Shown piece after piece: positions 1-8,201 of a stretch of DNA of 64,000 nucleotides. Position 1 is the stretch's first letter. Every line of letters begins with the position of its first letter. Origin of the DNA: Pseudoalteromonas byunsanensis (lineage in GTDB: Bacteria > Pseudomonadota > Gammaproteobacteria > Enterobacterales > Alteromonadaceae); the NCBI RefSeq assembly GCF_001854475.1, contig NZ_MNAN01000028.1, positions 371,819-435,818 of the forward strand, read 5' to 3'. A model generated the notes under the pieces. The model ran no database searches, was not told where the DNA came from, and was given only the letters and a program-made list of their open reading frames with translations. The translations under genes were made by a program, and so were the position numbers.

Positions 1-1
1 A

Positions 2-241
2 GATGAAGTTGCGCTATCTATTGTCACTCAGGGGGCAGATTATATTAGCCGCCTAGCAAAACGTTTATTAGAAAACCAGCCACCTCGCTTATCGATGATT
101 GGTGGATTGGCCGAGCCACTAAATAAATGGTTAGACCCTGATGTTGCTGCGCGTGTTGAGCTTCCAAAGCAGCCACCTGAGATGGGCGCGATTTATTTTG
201 CGATTCAGAATGTAGAGCAGAGTTTGGAAAAGGTTAATTAA
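2..241 (+). CDS. nagK: N-acetylglucosamine kinase, C-terminal fragment
   Basis: Open frame entering from the window edge; the last 79 codons are visible and end in TAA overlapping the nagA ATG by one base. The fragment (…MIGGLAEPLNKWLDP…, then KQPPEMGAIYFA) resembles the C-terminus of BadF/BadG-type ATPases used as GlcNAc kinases in Alteromonadales. Such kinases phosphorylate cytoplasmic N-acetylglucosamine to GlcNAc-6-P, the substrate of the adjacent NagA. The stop/start overlap implies translational coupling with nagA. The assignment rests partly on context, because the ATP-binding half lies outside the window. Confidence 0.7.
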   Translation, partial: DEVALSIVTQGADYISRLAKRLLENQPPRLSMIGGLAEPLNKWLDPDVAARVELPKQPPEMGAIYFAIQNVEQSLEKVN

Positions 242-1365
242 TGACGACACACATATATCGAGCGGATAAGCTATTTGACGGTTTTGATTTTAAAGAAAAT
301 GTTTGTTTTGCTGTAAAAGACGGAAAAATAAGCTTTGATGTTGACGCTCACAGTGACTCCATTAAGCCTCTATCAGGACTGGTAGTTCCCGGGTTCATAG
401 ATGTTCAGGTCAATGGCGGTGGCGGGGCATTTTTCAATGCTCAGCAGTCGAGTGCTTGTTTAGAGAAGATGTTGTTAGCGCATGGTCAGTATGGTTCAAC
501 AGCTATCATGCCAACTTTGATCACTGACAAAATAGAAGTGATGAAAGCTGCAGCAGATGCGACGGCTCAGGCCGTAGCTAACAAGCAAAAAGGTATTGTT
601 GGGATCCATTTTGAGGGACCACATTTATCTCACCCTAAAAAGGGTACCCATAGCGAGCAGTATATTAGGCCTATTTCGCAAGAAGAGTTTGCTATCTACG
701 CACGTCAAGATTTAGGTATAAAAATGGTCACCTTAGCGCCTGAAACAGTGCCGTTGGAAGATATTAAACGTTTGGTTGCGCTCGGAGTAAAGGTCAGTAT
801 TGGGCATTCTAATGCCGACTTTGATACGACGATGGCTGCACTTCATGTTGGAGCAGACGGTTTCACGCATCTATTTAATGCTATGTCCGCGTTCACATCT
901 CGCGAGCCAGGTGTTGTTGGTGCCGCATTGTGGGATGACAATAGCTGGTGTGGAATAATTGTCGATGGGCATCATGTTCATAGTACCTCGGCAAAGCTGG
1001 CGATTCGTACAAAACAGCGTGGCAAAATAATGTTAGTTACGGATGCGATGCCACCTGTTGGCACAAATGACATGGAGTTTGACTTCTTCGATGGCCGTAA
1101 GGTGATACGAACAGGTGATAGGCTGAACTCTAGCACGGGAGAACTAGCTGGTAGTGTATTAGATATGTCCAGTGCGGTACGCAACACTGTAAATGAACTG
1201 GAAGTGTCATTGAGTGAAAGCTTACGAATGGCTTCACTCTATCCAGCTCAATATTTAGGGCTTAAGGCTAAGGGGCACTTACTCGAAGGGGCGGATGCAG
1301 ACTTCGTGGTATTAGATGAGCAATTGTTTACACAATCCACTTACATCGCTGGACATCAATTATAG
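241..1365 (+). CDS. nagA: N-acetylglucosamine-6-phosphate deacetylase
   Basis: 374 aa, normal family length. Converts GlcNAc-6-P to GlcN-6-P and acetate in the cytoplasm. Amidohydrolase features are visible in order: VPGFIDVQVNGGGG near residue 50, the metal-ligand glutamate in GIHFEGPHLS, histidines in VSIGHSNAD and GFTHLFNAMSAF, and the catalytic aspartate in LVTDAMPP. The ATG overlaps the upstream kinase stop codon, so it belongs to the same operon. A terminator follows before nagX. Confidence 0.95.
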   Translation: MTTHIYRADKLFDGFDFKENVCFAVKDGKISFDVDAHSDSIKPLSGLVVPGFIDVQVNGGGGAFFNAQQSSACLEKMLLAHGQYGSTAIMPTLITDKIEVMKAAADATAQAVANKQKGIVGIHFEGPHLSHPKKGTHSEQYIRPISQEEFAIYARQDLGIKMVTLAPETVPLEDIKRLVALGVKVSIGHSNADFDTTMAALHVGADGFTHLFNAMSAFTSREPGVVGAALWDDNSWCGIIVDGHHVHSTSAKLAIRTKQRGKIMLVTDAMPPVGTNDMEFDFFDGRKVIRTGDRLNSSTGELAGSVLDMSSAVRNTVNELEVSLSESLRMASLYPAQYLGLKAKGHLLEGADADFVVLDEQLFTQSTYIAGHQL

Positions 1366-1380
1366 ATTTCCCTGAATGAA

Positions 1381-1412
1381 AACCCCGTTGCAGTTTAACG
1401 GGGCTTTTTCCT
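1381..1412 (+). terminator. Rho-independent terminator or attenuator between nagA and nagX
   Basis: Stem CCCCGTT (1383-1389) with AACGGGG (1397-1403), followed by CTTTTT. It lies between nagA and nagX, only about 15 bases before the nagX ribosome-binding site, so it probably attenuates rather than fully separates the two genes. Confidence 0.75.
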
Positions 1413-1427
1413 TTTAGGAGGGCCAAA

Positions 1428-2561
1428 ATGAATACAATAATAAAGAAAAAACGCCTCGCGTCATTAGATGCATTGCGAGGAATGGATATGTTTTGGATTT
1501 TAGGTGGACAGTCAATTTTTGCTGCGTTATTTGTGCTAACGGGCTGGCAAGGGTGGAAGCTCTTCGAAGCACATACGCTACATAGCCAGTGGCATGGTTT
1601 CACGTTTTATGACTTGATATTCCCATTATTTATATTTCTCTCTGGTGTGGCGATGGGTCTTTCCCCTAAACGGATTGACGAGTTACCCTTTTCACAGCGC
1701 AAACCCTACTATCAAAAGGCATTAAAAAGACTCCTGTTATTATGTTTTTTAGGGGTTTTGTATAACCACGGCTGGGGAACAGGCATACCTGCGGCTTTGG
1801 ACGAAATACGCTATTCGAGTGTATTGGGACGTATCGCTATCGCTTGGTTTTTTTGTGCGCTATTGGTGTGGCATACCAGCGCACGAGTTCAGGCGATTGT
1901 GGCGGTAGGTATTTTGCTGTTTTATTGGCTTTTGCTCTGTTTTATTCCCGTTCCAGGGGGAGATGCAGGCGATTTAAGTGCGATGGGGGCGGGTAGTTGG
2001 AATGCTTGGTTTGACAAGCATCTACTGCCAGGAATTAGTTACCAGAACCGGGTCGTTGACCCAGAAGGAGTACTTTCCAGTTTGCCTGCTATTGTTAATG
2101 CAATTGCCGGAGTATTTGTCGGTCGTTTTATTGCTCAAGCTGAATGTTTTGGTCAATGGCGCAGTGTGGCTATGCTTTTTGCAGCAGGGGTGGTGAGTGT
2201 ACTGGTGGGCTGGATATGGGATTGGCATTTTCCTGTAAATAAAGAATTGTGGAGCAGTTCATTTGTCTTGGTAACGGTTGGATGGAGTGCCATATTATTC
2301 GCGGCTTTTTATGCTTTGGTGGATGTGCTAAATGGACAGCGTCTCGCTTATCCATTTATTATTATTGGCGCAAACTCCATCATTATTTATCTTGCCTCTT
2401 CATTGGTTAACTGGACCTATATTAGTAAAAGTTTGTTTGGTGCTCTGGTGAGCGCATCAGATCCACAATGGCAGCCTTTACTCTCTGTTATTGCTCTTTT
2501 ATTAGTGCAGTTGTTGGTATTACACTGGATGTACAAGCGTAAGATTTTCGTCAGTGTATGA
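1428..2561 (+). CDS. nagX: NagX-type membrane protein (DUF5009, acyltransferase-like)
   Basis: 377 aa, with about ten hydrophobic segments. The N-terminus (LASLDALRGMDMFWILGGQS) is characteristic of the DUF5009 / heparan-alpha-glucosaminide N-acetyltransferase-like family, found next to nag genes in Alteromonadales and called NagX there. It is thought to work in transmembrane handling of GlcNAc or chito-oligosaccharides in the inner membrane; the biochemical role is not settled. A strong AGGAGG at 1416-1421 sets the start. A terminator follows at 2589. Confidence 0.82.
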   Translation: MNTIIKKKRLASLDALRGMDMFWILGGQSIFAALFVLTGWQGWKLFEAHTLHSQWHGFTFYDLIFPLFIFLSGVAMGLSPKRIDELPFSQRKPYYQKALKRLLLLCFLGVLYNHGWGTGIPAALDEIRYSSVLGRIAIAWFFCALLVWHTSARVQAIVAVGILLFYWLLLCFIPVPGGDAGDLSAMGAGSWNAWFDKHLLPGISYQNRVVDPEGVLSSLPAIVNAIAGVFVGRFIAQAECFGQWRSVAMLFAAGVVSVLVGWIWDWHFPVNKELWSSSFVLVTVGWSAILFAAFYALVDVLNGQRLAYPFIIIGANSIIIYLASSLVNWTYISKSLFGALVSASDPQWQPLLSVIALLLVQLLVLHWMYKRKIFVSV

Positions 2562-2588
2562 TAGTAAAATTAATTTATTTCAATGTCT

Positions 2589-2624
2589 GCAAGCCCGCAC
2601 TAAATGCGGGCTTGCGTGTTTTTG
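2589..2624 (+). terminator. Terminator after nagX
   Basis: Perfect 11-bp stem GCAAGCCCGCA / TGCGGGCTTGC (2589-2599 and 2605-2615) with a five-base loop, followed by GTGTTTTTG. Confidence 0.88.
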
Positions 2625-2657
2625 ACCTAAAAATAGAGAATTTTCCTTCACTTTTAC

Positions 2658-2702
2658 TTTACAAAGCATTTTATTCTGATAATAATGACAGCGTTGTCAT
2701 AA
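2658..2702 (+). promoter_or_regulatory. nagB promoter with LacI-type (NagR-like) operator
   Basis: A near-perfect palindrome with arms ATGACAGC / GTTGTCAT (2685-2700), centred on CG, matches the LacI-family operator style and resembles the motif described for NagR of Alteromonadales. It overlaps the putative -10 (TAATAAT, 2680-2686) of a promoter with -35 TTTACA (2658-2663). That geometry suits repression of nagB until GlcNAc-6-P or a similar inducer is present. The regulator gene itself is not in the window. Confidence 0.72.
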
Positions 2703-2817
2703 TGGTAATGCCTAATTACAGTGTATCCCAATTAGGTTTGATCTGGCCTTCCTTTGATTGCACGCGAAGTAAGGTTCAGATCCCATTTTTCTTTGTACTC
2801 AACACCGAGCCTATACT

Positions 2818-3612
2818 ATGCAAATTGTTATTATGAATGATGCCGCAGAAGTGGCAGCCTATGGCGCAGATATTTTCTCAACTCAGTTACAACGCAAAGC
2901 TGAATCAGTCTTAGGCTTGGCAACTGGCTCAACACCAGTGGCTCTGTATCAAGAACTTATTCGTCGCAATCGCGAAGGGGTGATTAGTTTCAAAGATGCA
3001 ACCACGTTTAATTTAGACGAATACCTAGGTCTGAATGGTTCTCACCCACAAAGCTACCGATTCTTTATGGATGAGCAGTTGTTTAATCATATCGACATCG
3101 ATAAAGACAATACACATGTTCCACCTGGTGATGCGAAAAACCCGATGACAGCATGTCAGGATTATGAAGCCCGCATGGCAGCAGCCGGAGGGGTCGATTT
3201 ACAATTGTTGGGTATTGGCCGTAATGGTCATATTGGGTTTAACGAACCCTCGTCTGGCCTAACTTCTCGGACGCGCGTCAAAACTCTTACCAGAGAAACA
3301 ATCGAAGATAATGCACGTTTCTTTGAAGAAGGTGAATACCAGCCTCATTTATCTATCACTATGGGCATTGGCACTATTTTGGATGCCAGAAAAGTTGTGT
3401 TACTTGCCACAGGAGAAAATAAGGCTGATGCTGTTCGTGATATGGTAGAAGGACCACTAACGGCCTCCTGTCCTGCCTCAGCATTGCAACTACACAAAGA
3501 TGCGGTAGTAGTGATTGACCTAGCAGCCGCATCTAAGCTTAAAGATATTGAATTTTATCAACATATTGAAGCTGAAAACCAGAAGCTTCAAGATTACCTT
3601 GCCTCTTTGTAG
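2818..3612 (+). CDS. nagB: Glucosamine-6-phosphate deaminase
   Basis: 264 aa, the usual NagB length. Converts GlcN-6-P to fructose-6-P and ammonia, linking amino-sugar catabolism to glycolysis. Visible signatures are [12 protein letters not shown] near residue 35, the catalytic FNLDEYLGL, the [15 protein letters not shown] loop, and SRTRVKTLT. It lies 256 bp after nagX, with its own promoter and operator. The ribosome-binding site before the ATG is weak (GAG at about -10). Confidence 0.94.
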   Translation: MQIVIMNDAAEVAAYGADIFSTQLQRKAESVLGLATGSTPVALYQELIRRNREGVISFKDATTFNLDEYLGLNGSHPQSYRFFMDEQLFNHIDIDKDNTHVPPGDAKNPMTACQDYEARMAAAGGVDLQLLGIGRNGHIGFNEPSSGLTSRTRVKTLTRETIEDNARFFEEGEYQPHLSITMGIGTILDARKVVLLATGENKADAVRDMVEGPLTASCPASALQLHKDAVVVIDLAAASKLKDIEFYQHIEAENQKLQDYLASL

Positions 3613-3633
3613 TGTGGAGTTACACTATAGTTT

Positions 3634-3659
3634 AAAGCCCGAAAGGGCTTTTTTTTTTG
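3634..3659 (+). terminator. Terminator after nagB
   Basis: Stem AAAGCCC / GGGCTTT around a GAAA tetraloop (3634-3651), followed by a run of T. Confidence 0.9.
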
Positions 3660-3761
3660 CTCGTTTTGCAAGCGTAATGGGTGTTCCCTGCGGTGGTAGG
3701 AGTTTAGCTTTTAGTGTGTATGTGGTAGTTTTATGCAAACATTTTCAACAAGGACTAGGCT

Positions 3762-4685
3762 TTGTTACATTACTCGTATATGCACCTCAATCGTGCCTCC
3801 AATGAACGCAAAGATCAGCAGTGGATAGAGCAGCAAAAAAACTCAAATAGCCTTTGGCTACTCATTGATAAAGACCGAAACCTAGTCAATGTAGCCTGTA
3901 GTGAACTGCACTTACTTACTTTCACACAGGTAAGTCATTTTGACAAAAAAAATGCCATTTTACTTGGTGTCGATGAGCAGTATAGTTATTTTGCTTTGGA
4001 TGTATCGGGCTCTGAACATACAACGGACCTGCTTGCTAGCAGTGAACTTGAGTTTGTTGATATGCGCAATATTGGCCTGCAACTTGATTACAACATGGCT
4101 TCGGTAGGTGTGCTAGCGAGAGGATTATGTTATTGGCATAAGACTCACCGTTTTTGTGGCCGCTGTGGTTACACCAATGAAAGCATTGAGGGTGGGCATG
4201 CTAGGCTTTGTCAAAATAGCCAATGTAGACATATGACATTTCCGCGTACGGATCCTGCGGTGATTATGTTGATAACCCACACTTTTGAGGATGGTATTGA
4301 ACGGTGTTTAATGGGCCGTCAGGCGAATTGGCCAGAGGGCGTGTATTCAACGTTAGCTGGTTTTGTTGACCCTGGAGAAACTCTAGAGCAGGCGGTAATA
4401 AGGGAAGTCAAAGAAGAAGCCAATATTGACGTGACTGACGTTGAATATATTGCTTCGCAACCTTGGCCATTTCCATCATCATTGATGCTGGGTTTTATCG
4501 GCAAAGCAAGCACCACCGACATTAAAATTGATCAAGATGATTTAGAAGATGCGCAATGGTTTTCTCGTGAACAATTAAATGCTTTTGGTCAGTGGGGTGA
4601 TACAGACTCCGGTTTCAAGTTGACGCGTCCTGATTCTATTTCACGTTATTTAGTTGAATATTGGCGCGCACACATAAAGGTATAA
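3762..4685 (+). CDS. nudC: NADH pyrophosphatase / NAD-capped RNA hydrolase
   Basis: Up to 307 aa. Hydrolyses NAD(H) to NMN(H) and AMP, and in E. coli removes NAD caps from RNA. The zinc ribbon is seen as FCGRCGY … CQNSQCRH. The Nudix box runs GFVDPGE…REVKEEANI, with N where the classical motif has G. The NudC signature SQPWPFPSSLM follows. The likely start is TTG 3762, placed 7 bases after AAGGA (3750-3754); ATG 3780 is in frame but lacks a ribosome-binding site. metC follows after 2 bases, suggesting co-transcription. Confidence 0.93.
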   Translation: MLHYSYMHLNRASNERKDQQWIEQQKNSNSLWLLIDKDRNLVNVACSELHLLTFTQVSHFDKKNAILLGVDEQYSYFALDVSGSEHTTDLLASSELEFVDMRNIGLQLDYNMASVGVLARGLCYWHKTHRFCGRCGYTNESIEGGHARLCQNSQCRHMTFPRTDPAVIMLITHTFEDGIERCLMGRQANWPEGVYSTLAGFVDPGETLEQAVIREVKEEANIDVTDVEYIASQPWPFPSSLMLGFIGKASTTDIKIDQDDLEDAQWFSREQLNAFGQWGDTDSGFKLTRPDSISRYLVEYWRAHIKV

Positions 4686-4687
4686 AA

Positions 4688-5857
4688 ATGAAAAAGAATA
4701 CAAAGCTGGTAAGTGCCGGTCGCAAATCTCAGTATACACAAGGCGTAGTTAATCCGGTTGTTCAGCGGGCCTCAACAGTGGTGTTTGACAGTGTTGCCGA
4801 TTTGCATGAAGCTATTAAAGAACGGGGTAATCGCACCCTGTTTTATGGTCGTCGTGGCACCCATACTCATTACGCCTTGCAAGACGCAATAATGGAGCTT
4901 GAAAACGGAGCTGGCTGTGCATTGTACCCTTGTGGAGCGGCGGCAATAAGTCAGTCATTGTTATCTTTCTTAAAGGCCGGAGATCACTTATTGATGGTTG
5001 ATACCGCCTATGAACCAACTAGAGACTTTTGCGATAAAATCTTAGCTGGTCTTGGAATAAGCACAACATACTACGATCCAATGATTGGCGCTGGCATTGA
5101 CGCTTTGATTCAAGAAAATACCAAAGTGCTATTTTTAGAGTCGCCAGGCTCTATCACCATGGAAGTACAGGACGTACCAAGTTTAGTTAAAGTGGCAAAG
5201 CAACATGGTGTGATGACTATGCTAGATAATACCTATGGTAATGGTTGGCATTACAAGCCACTCGATCATGGAGTAGACATTAGTATTCAGGCTGCAACCA
5301 AGTACATAGTGGGGCATTCAGATGTGATGATGGGTGTTGCTGTGGCAAATGAAAAGTACTGGTCAACTCTTAGAGAACACTCATATTTGTTAGGGCAATG
5401 TACTTCTGCTGATGATGCTTATCTTGCTTTGCGAGGCTTACGCACCATGCCGGTTAGATTAGCGCAACATGAAAAAGCGGCTCTAACAGTCGCTCAATGG
5501 CTAAGTGAGCATCCGTTGGTGGACCATGTAAGACACCCTGCAATGCCAACGTGTCCGGGACATGAGTTTTTTAAGCGCGACTTTAACGGTAGTAATGGCT
5601 TGTTCTCTTTTGTGATGCGTACAGGTACACAAAAGGCAATTAATGCGTTTCTAGATGCATTAGAGCACTTTAAAATGGGATTTTCATGGGGAGGTTACGA
5701 GAGCCTAGTCACAGCCAACAAAACTATGGCTGGGCTTCGTAGCACGACAGGTTGGGATAAGGGACCAGTTATCCGCTTGCACATAGGCCTAGAAGATGTA
5801 GAAGATTTAATATTGGATTTGGGTCAAGCACTGGAAGTTTACCAACAAAATTGCTGA
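4688..5857 (+). CDS. metC: Cystathionine beta-lyase
   Basis: 389 aa PLP enzyme of the Cys/Met metabolism family. Cleaves cystathionine to homocysteine, pyruvate and ammonia in methionine synthesis. Seen in order: YGRRGTHTHYALQ, ELENGAGCALYPCGAAA, DNTYGNGWHYKPLDHGVDIS and the PLP-binding lysine in AATKYIVGHSD (about K205). The MetC-type C-terminal MGFSWGGYESL is also present. ATG 4688 is preferred over the in-frame ATG at 4661, which lies inside nudC; AAGG precedes the chosen start. Confidence 0.92.
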   Translation: MKKNTKLVSAGRKSQYTQGVVNPVVQRASTVVFDSVADLHEAIKERGNRTLFYGRRGTHTHYALQDAIMELENGAGCALYPCGAAAISQSLLSFLKAGDHLLMVDTAYEPTRDFCDKILAGLGISTTYYDPMIGAGIDALIQENTKVLFLESPGSITMEVQDVPSLVKVAKQHGVMTMLDNTYGNGWHYKPLDHGVDISIQAATKYIVGHSDVMMGVAVANEKYWSTLREHSYLLGQCTSADDAYLALRGLRTMPVRLAQHEKAALTVAQWLSEHPLVDHVRHPAMPTCPGHEFFKRDFNGSNGLFSFVMRTGTQKAINAFLDALEHFKMGFSWGGYESLVTANKTMAGLRSTTGWDKGPVIRLHIGLEDVEDLILDLGQALEVYQQNC

Positions 5858-5876
5858 TGATGTGCAGCCGCTATAT

Positions 5877-5902
5877 AGCCCACTTTTGAAGTGGGCTTTT
5901 TT
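5877..5902 (+). terminator. Terminator after metC
   Basis: Nine-base-pair stem AGCCCACTT / AAGTGGGCT (5877-5885 and 5889-5897), followed by a T run. Confidence 0.9.
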
Positions 5903-6600
5903 GTTCTGCAACCGTTTTAGTTAAAAATACTGGCATGACTTAATCAATAACTGTTGATTTAAATAACATGACAGAGAGTGGGTAGCATCAAATTACACAC
6001 TGTTGATGTGCTGTATGCCAGACATTAGTGCTCAAAGCGTGCAATATTTCTCTTGCAGCGTAGAGTTGAAAAACCCTCTATCCTAGATAGAAGCTTCATA
6101 TTTTATTTATCTACGAGCGCATTTATTAAATTATTCATACCTTATTCCTTTTTATTATAAATGGTGTTTTATGTTGCTAAATAAGGTGGTAAAAGAATTA
6201 TTACTCTAAATGATGTGTTTTTTATCATTATTTATTTAACAATGTTGCTTGATTTTCACCGCTAAGAAACTTTCCTCAAATTTTAATACTTTTATCAAAA
6301 TAACTTCATAATTGCAGTTTTCGTAGGCTCGTAGGAATACTTTTATAGTTGTTCGCGGATCTTTAACTTTTTACCTTCTACTTTTCTCTTTCATAACTGT
6401 CTTGGTTCTGCTTCCTATCGTGAACAGTGGCACATGTCCGTTGTTGTACTGTATTACGCAATTGCTCTAATACTTTATTGTTAAGTTTTTTTCTTCTCGG
6501 AATTTCTTGAAGAATACAAAGTTCAATGTGCTGTACCTGATTAATATTAAGTGAATTTATGTTGCTGCTTGGTTAAATTTTAGAGTTATTAAGCTTGTCT

Positions 6601-6634
6601 TTTTACTGAATATTGCCTTTTACTGAATATTACC
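6601..6634 (+). repeat. Two tandem copies of a 17-bp unit
   Basis: TTTTACTGAATATTGCC at 6601-6617 is followed directly by the same unit with one change (ATTACC ending) at 6618-6634. A third partial similarity (AAATATTGCTGAAT) lies at about 6641-6655. It lies about 150 bp upstream of the first gene of the polyketide locus. Confidence 0.75.
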
Positions 6635-6715
6635 AATTTATAAATATTGCTGAATAAATGGTTTTATTTAGTTGTTTTATTCTAATTTTTAAATGATTGC
6701 GTAATATTTAATGCC

Positions 6716-6745
6716 TTGTTTGTTGTTTTTTTTGCATGGTACTAT
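6716..6745 (+). promoter_or_regulatory. Possible promoter of the polyketide locus
   Basis: TTGTTT (6716-6721), an 18-base spacer, then TACTAT (6740-6745), about 40 bases upstream of the first gene. Each hexamer matches four of six consensus bases; in such AT-rich DNA this is weak evidence. Confidence 0.35.
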
Positions 6746-6787
6746 CTGCCGCGTTTTAAACGTGTCTATATTTTTTAAGGAATGGCT

Positions 6788-8134
6788 TTGGGTGTTTTTT
6801 TAAGATTTTTTTCTGTTTTTAATTTCTATGTTGTAGCTAATTTATTGTTCTCTTCGTGTGCTTTATCAGATGAGATTGAAAGTGAGTATTTGATGGAATA
6901 CTCCACGGTTTATAATGTTGATGAATCATATTTAAATAAATCAGAATTAAAACTTAAGCTTGAATTTGATTGGGAGCTAGAAAGTGGAAAGCTTTTTTTC
7001 TCAAATACATTTTCTTTTGATCTTGGGGGGAATTTGGAAAGAGGCAACCCCTATGAAAATGAGCCATCTGCCGCTGGTCACAGAATAGCATTATTCGGAA
7101 GTGATAATGTTTTATTTGACCTGAGAGAGTTTTATTACCAAACGGAGCTTTTTGGTCACGAACTGACGGTTGGGAAACAGCAAATTGCTTGGGGTCAAGC
7201 AGATGGCGTGGCTGTATTAGACCTTGTTAATCCAATTCGCTACCGTGAGTTTGTTTTAGAGGATTTAGAAGATGCGAGGATCCCATTATGGTCTGTTCGC
7301 TACGATTTATATTTTGATGACTTTAGCGCTCAATTAATTTGGATTCCTGATCAATCTTATAGTGAGTTTGCTAATAATGACAGTGAATTTGTTTTAACTT
7401 CATCAAGGCTAATGCCTCAGTATCCTAGTCCATATCCTGCCGAATATATTATAGAACCAGTAGATAAACCAAATAGTGTAATCAAGGACTCAGACTATGG
7501 TTTTGAAATTTCAAAACAGATATCTGGCTTGGATATAAACGTAAACTATCTGAATCATTATTATGATAGACCTGCATTTTTAAGGTTTATTAATCTTGAA
7601 AGTGACATTCCTAAAGTTACTGTTCATGAAACTTTCAAAAAAACAAAAACATATGGGTTTGGTCTCAATCGAGGGTATTCGGACTACGTTATCAGGGCTG
7701 AAGTCGCATACTCTACTAATCGATATTATATAGATTATGACGCGAGAGATTTTGACGGTGTTCAAATATCTCCAGAGTTAAATTATGTAATTGGTGTTGA
7801 CTATTATGGATTTGAATCTTCAATGGTTAGCTTTCAGTTTTATCAAAGTAGAATACTTGATTATAAGCCGACATTATCTGTTGTTGAAAATGACGAGATT
7901 ATCACATTTCTTTATCGACTGAGTACGTGGAATGATAATTTGGATATAGAGGCGCAATGGTTTTATGACGTGCATGACCATGATGGTTTAGTCAGATTTA
8001 GTGGTGATTATAGAATTTCAGATAATTATTCGTTGTCTATTTATTTGAATAATTTCTATGGGGATTATATAGGAGTTTTTGGTCAATATGACGATAGAGA
8101 TCAGATTGGTCTTAATTTTAAATGGTATTTTTAA
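6788..8134 (+). CDS. DUF1302-like outer-membrane beta-barrel protein
   Basis: About 448 aa. An N-terminal hydrophobic stretch after an arginine (RFFSVFNFYVVANLLFSSC) acts as a signal peptide, and the chain has alternating aromatic beta-strands to a terminal KWYF. The motif GKQQIAWGQADGVAVLDLVN followed by YREFVLEDLEDARIPLW is typical of DUF1302 proteins, which often sit beside RND exporters and lipid-type substrates. AAGGA (6777-6781) touches ATG 6782, so TTG 6788 with 6-base spacing is the better start. It is the first gene of the locus and is clearly AT-richer than the PKS genes, suggesting a different history. An outer-membrane export role for the lipid product is inferred. Confidence 0.75.
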   Translation: MGVFLRFFSVFNFYVVANLLFSSCALSDEIESEYLMEYSTVYNVDESYLNKSELKLKLEFDWELESGKLFFSNTFSFDLGGNLERGNPYENEPSAAGHRIALFGSDNVLFDLREFYYQTELFGHELTVGKQQIAWGQADGVAVLDLVNPIRYREFVLEDLEDARIPLWSVRYDLYFDDFSAQLIWIPDQSYSEFANNDSEFVLTSSRLMPQYPSPYPAEYIIEPVDKPNSVIKDSDYGFEISKQISGLDINVNYLNHYYDRPAFLRFINLESDIPKVTVHETFKKTKTYGFGLNRGYSDYVIRAEVAYSTNRYYIDYDARDFDGVQISPELNYVIGVDYYGFESSMVSFQFYQSRILDYKPTLSVVENDEIITFLYRLSTWNDNLDIEAQWFYDVHDHDGLVRFSGDYRISDNYSLSIYLNNFYGDYIGVFGQYDDRDQIGLNFKWYF

Positions 8135-8201
8135 CGTTTAATGGCTGGTTATAGTCATTTGTAAATTTTTACTTTGGAAAGTAGTGTTATTAGGAAGTGA
8201 T

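Larger units (their letters stand above)
5903..6781. other. Long AT-rich intergenic region upstream of the polyketide locus
   Basis: About 880 bases with no convincing open frame on either strand and no tRNA or IS-like ends seen. It is strikingly AT-rich, especially 6120-6780, and holds short repeats (6601-6634) and a possible promoter at its right end. It may serve as the regulatory region and left boundary of the locus. Confidence 0.6.

Noticed and set aside
2558..2836. 92-codon open frame between nagX and nagB
   Set aside because: It covers a terminator, operator and promoter, lacks a ribosome-binding site, and its translation resembles no protein.
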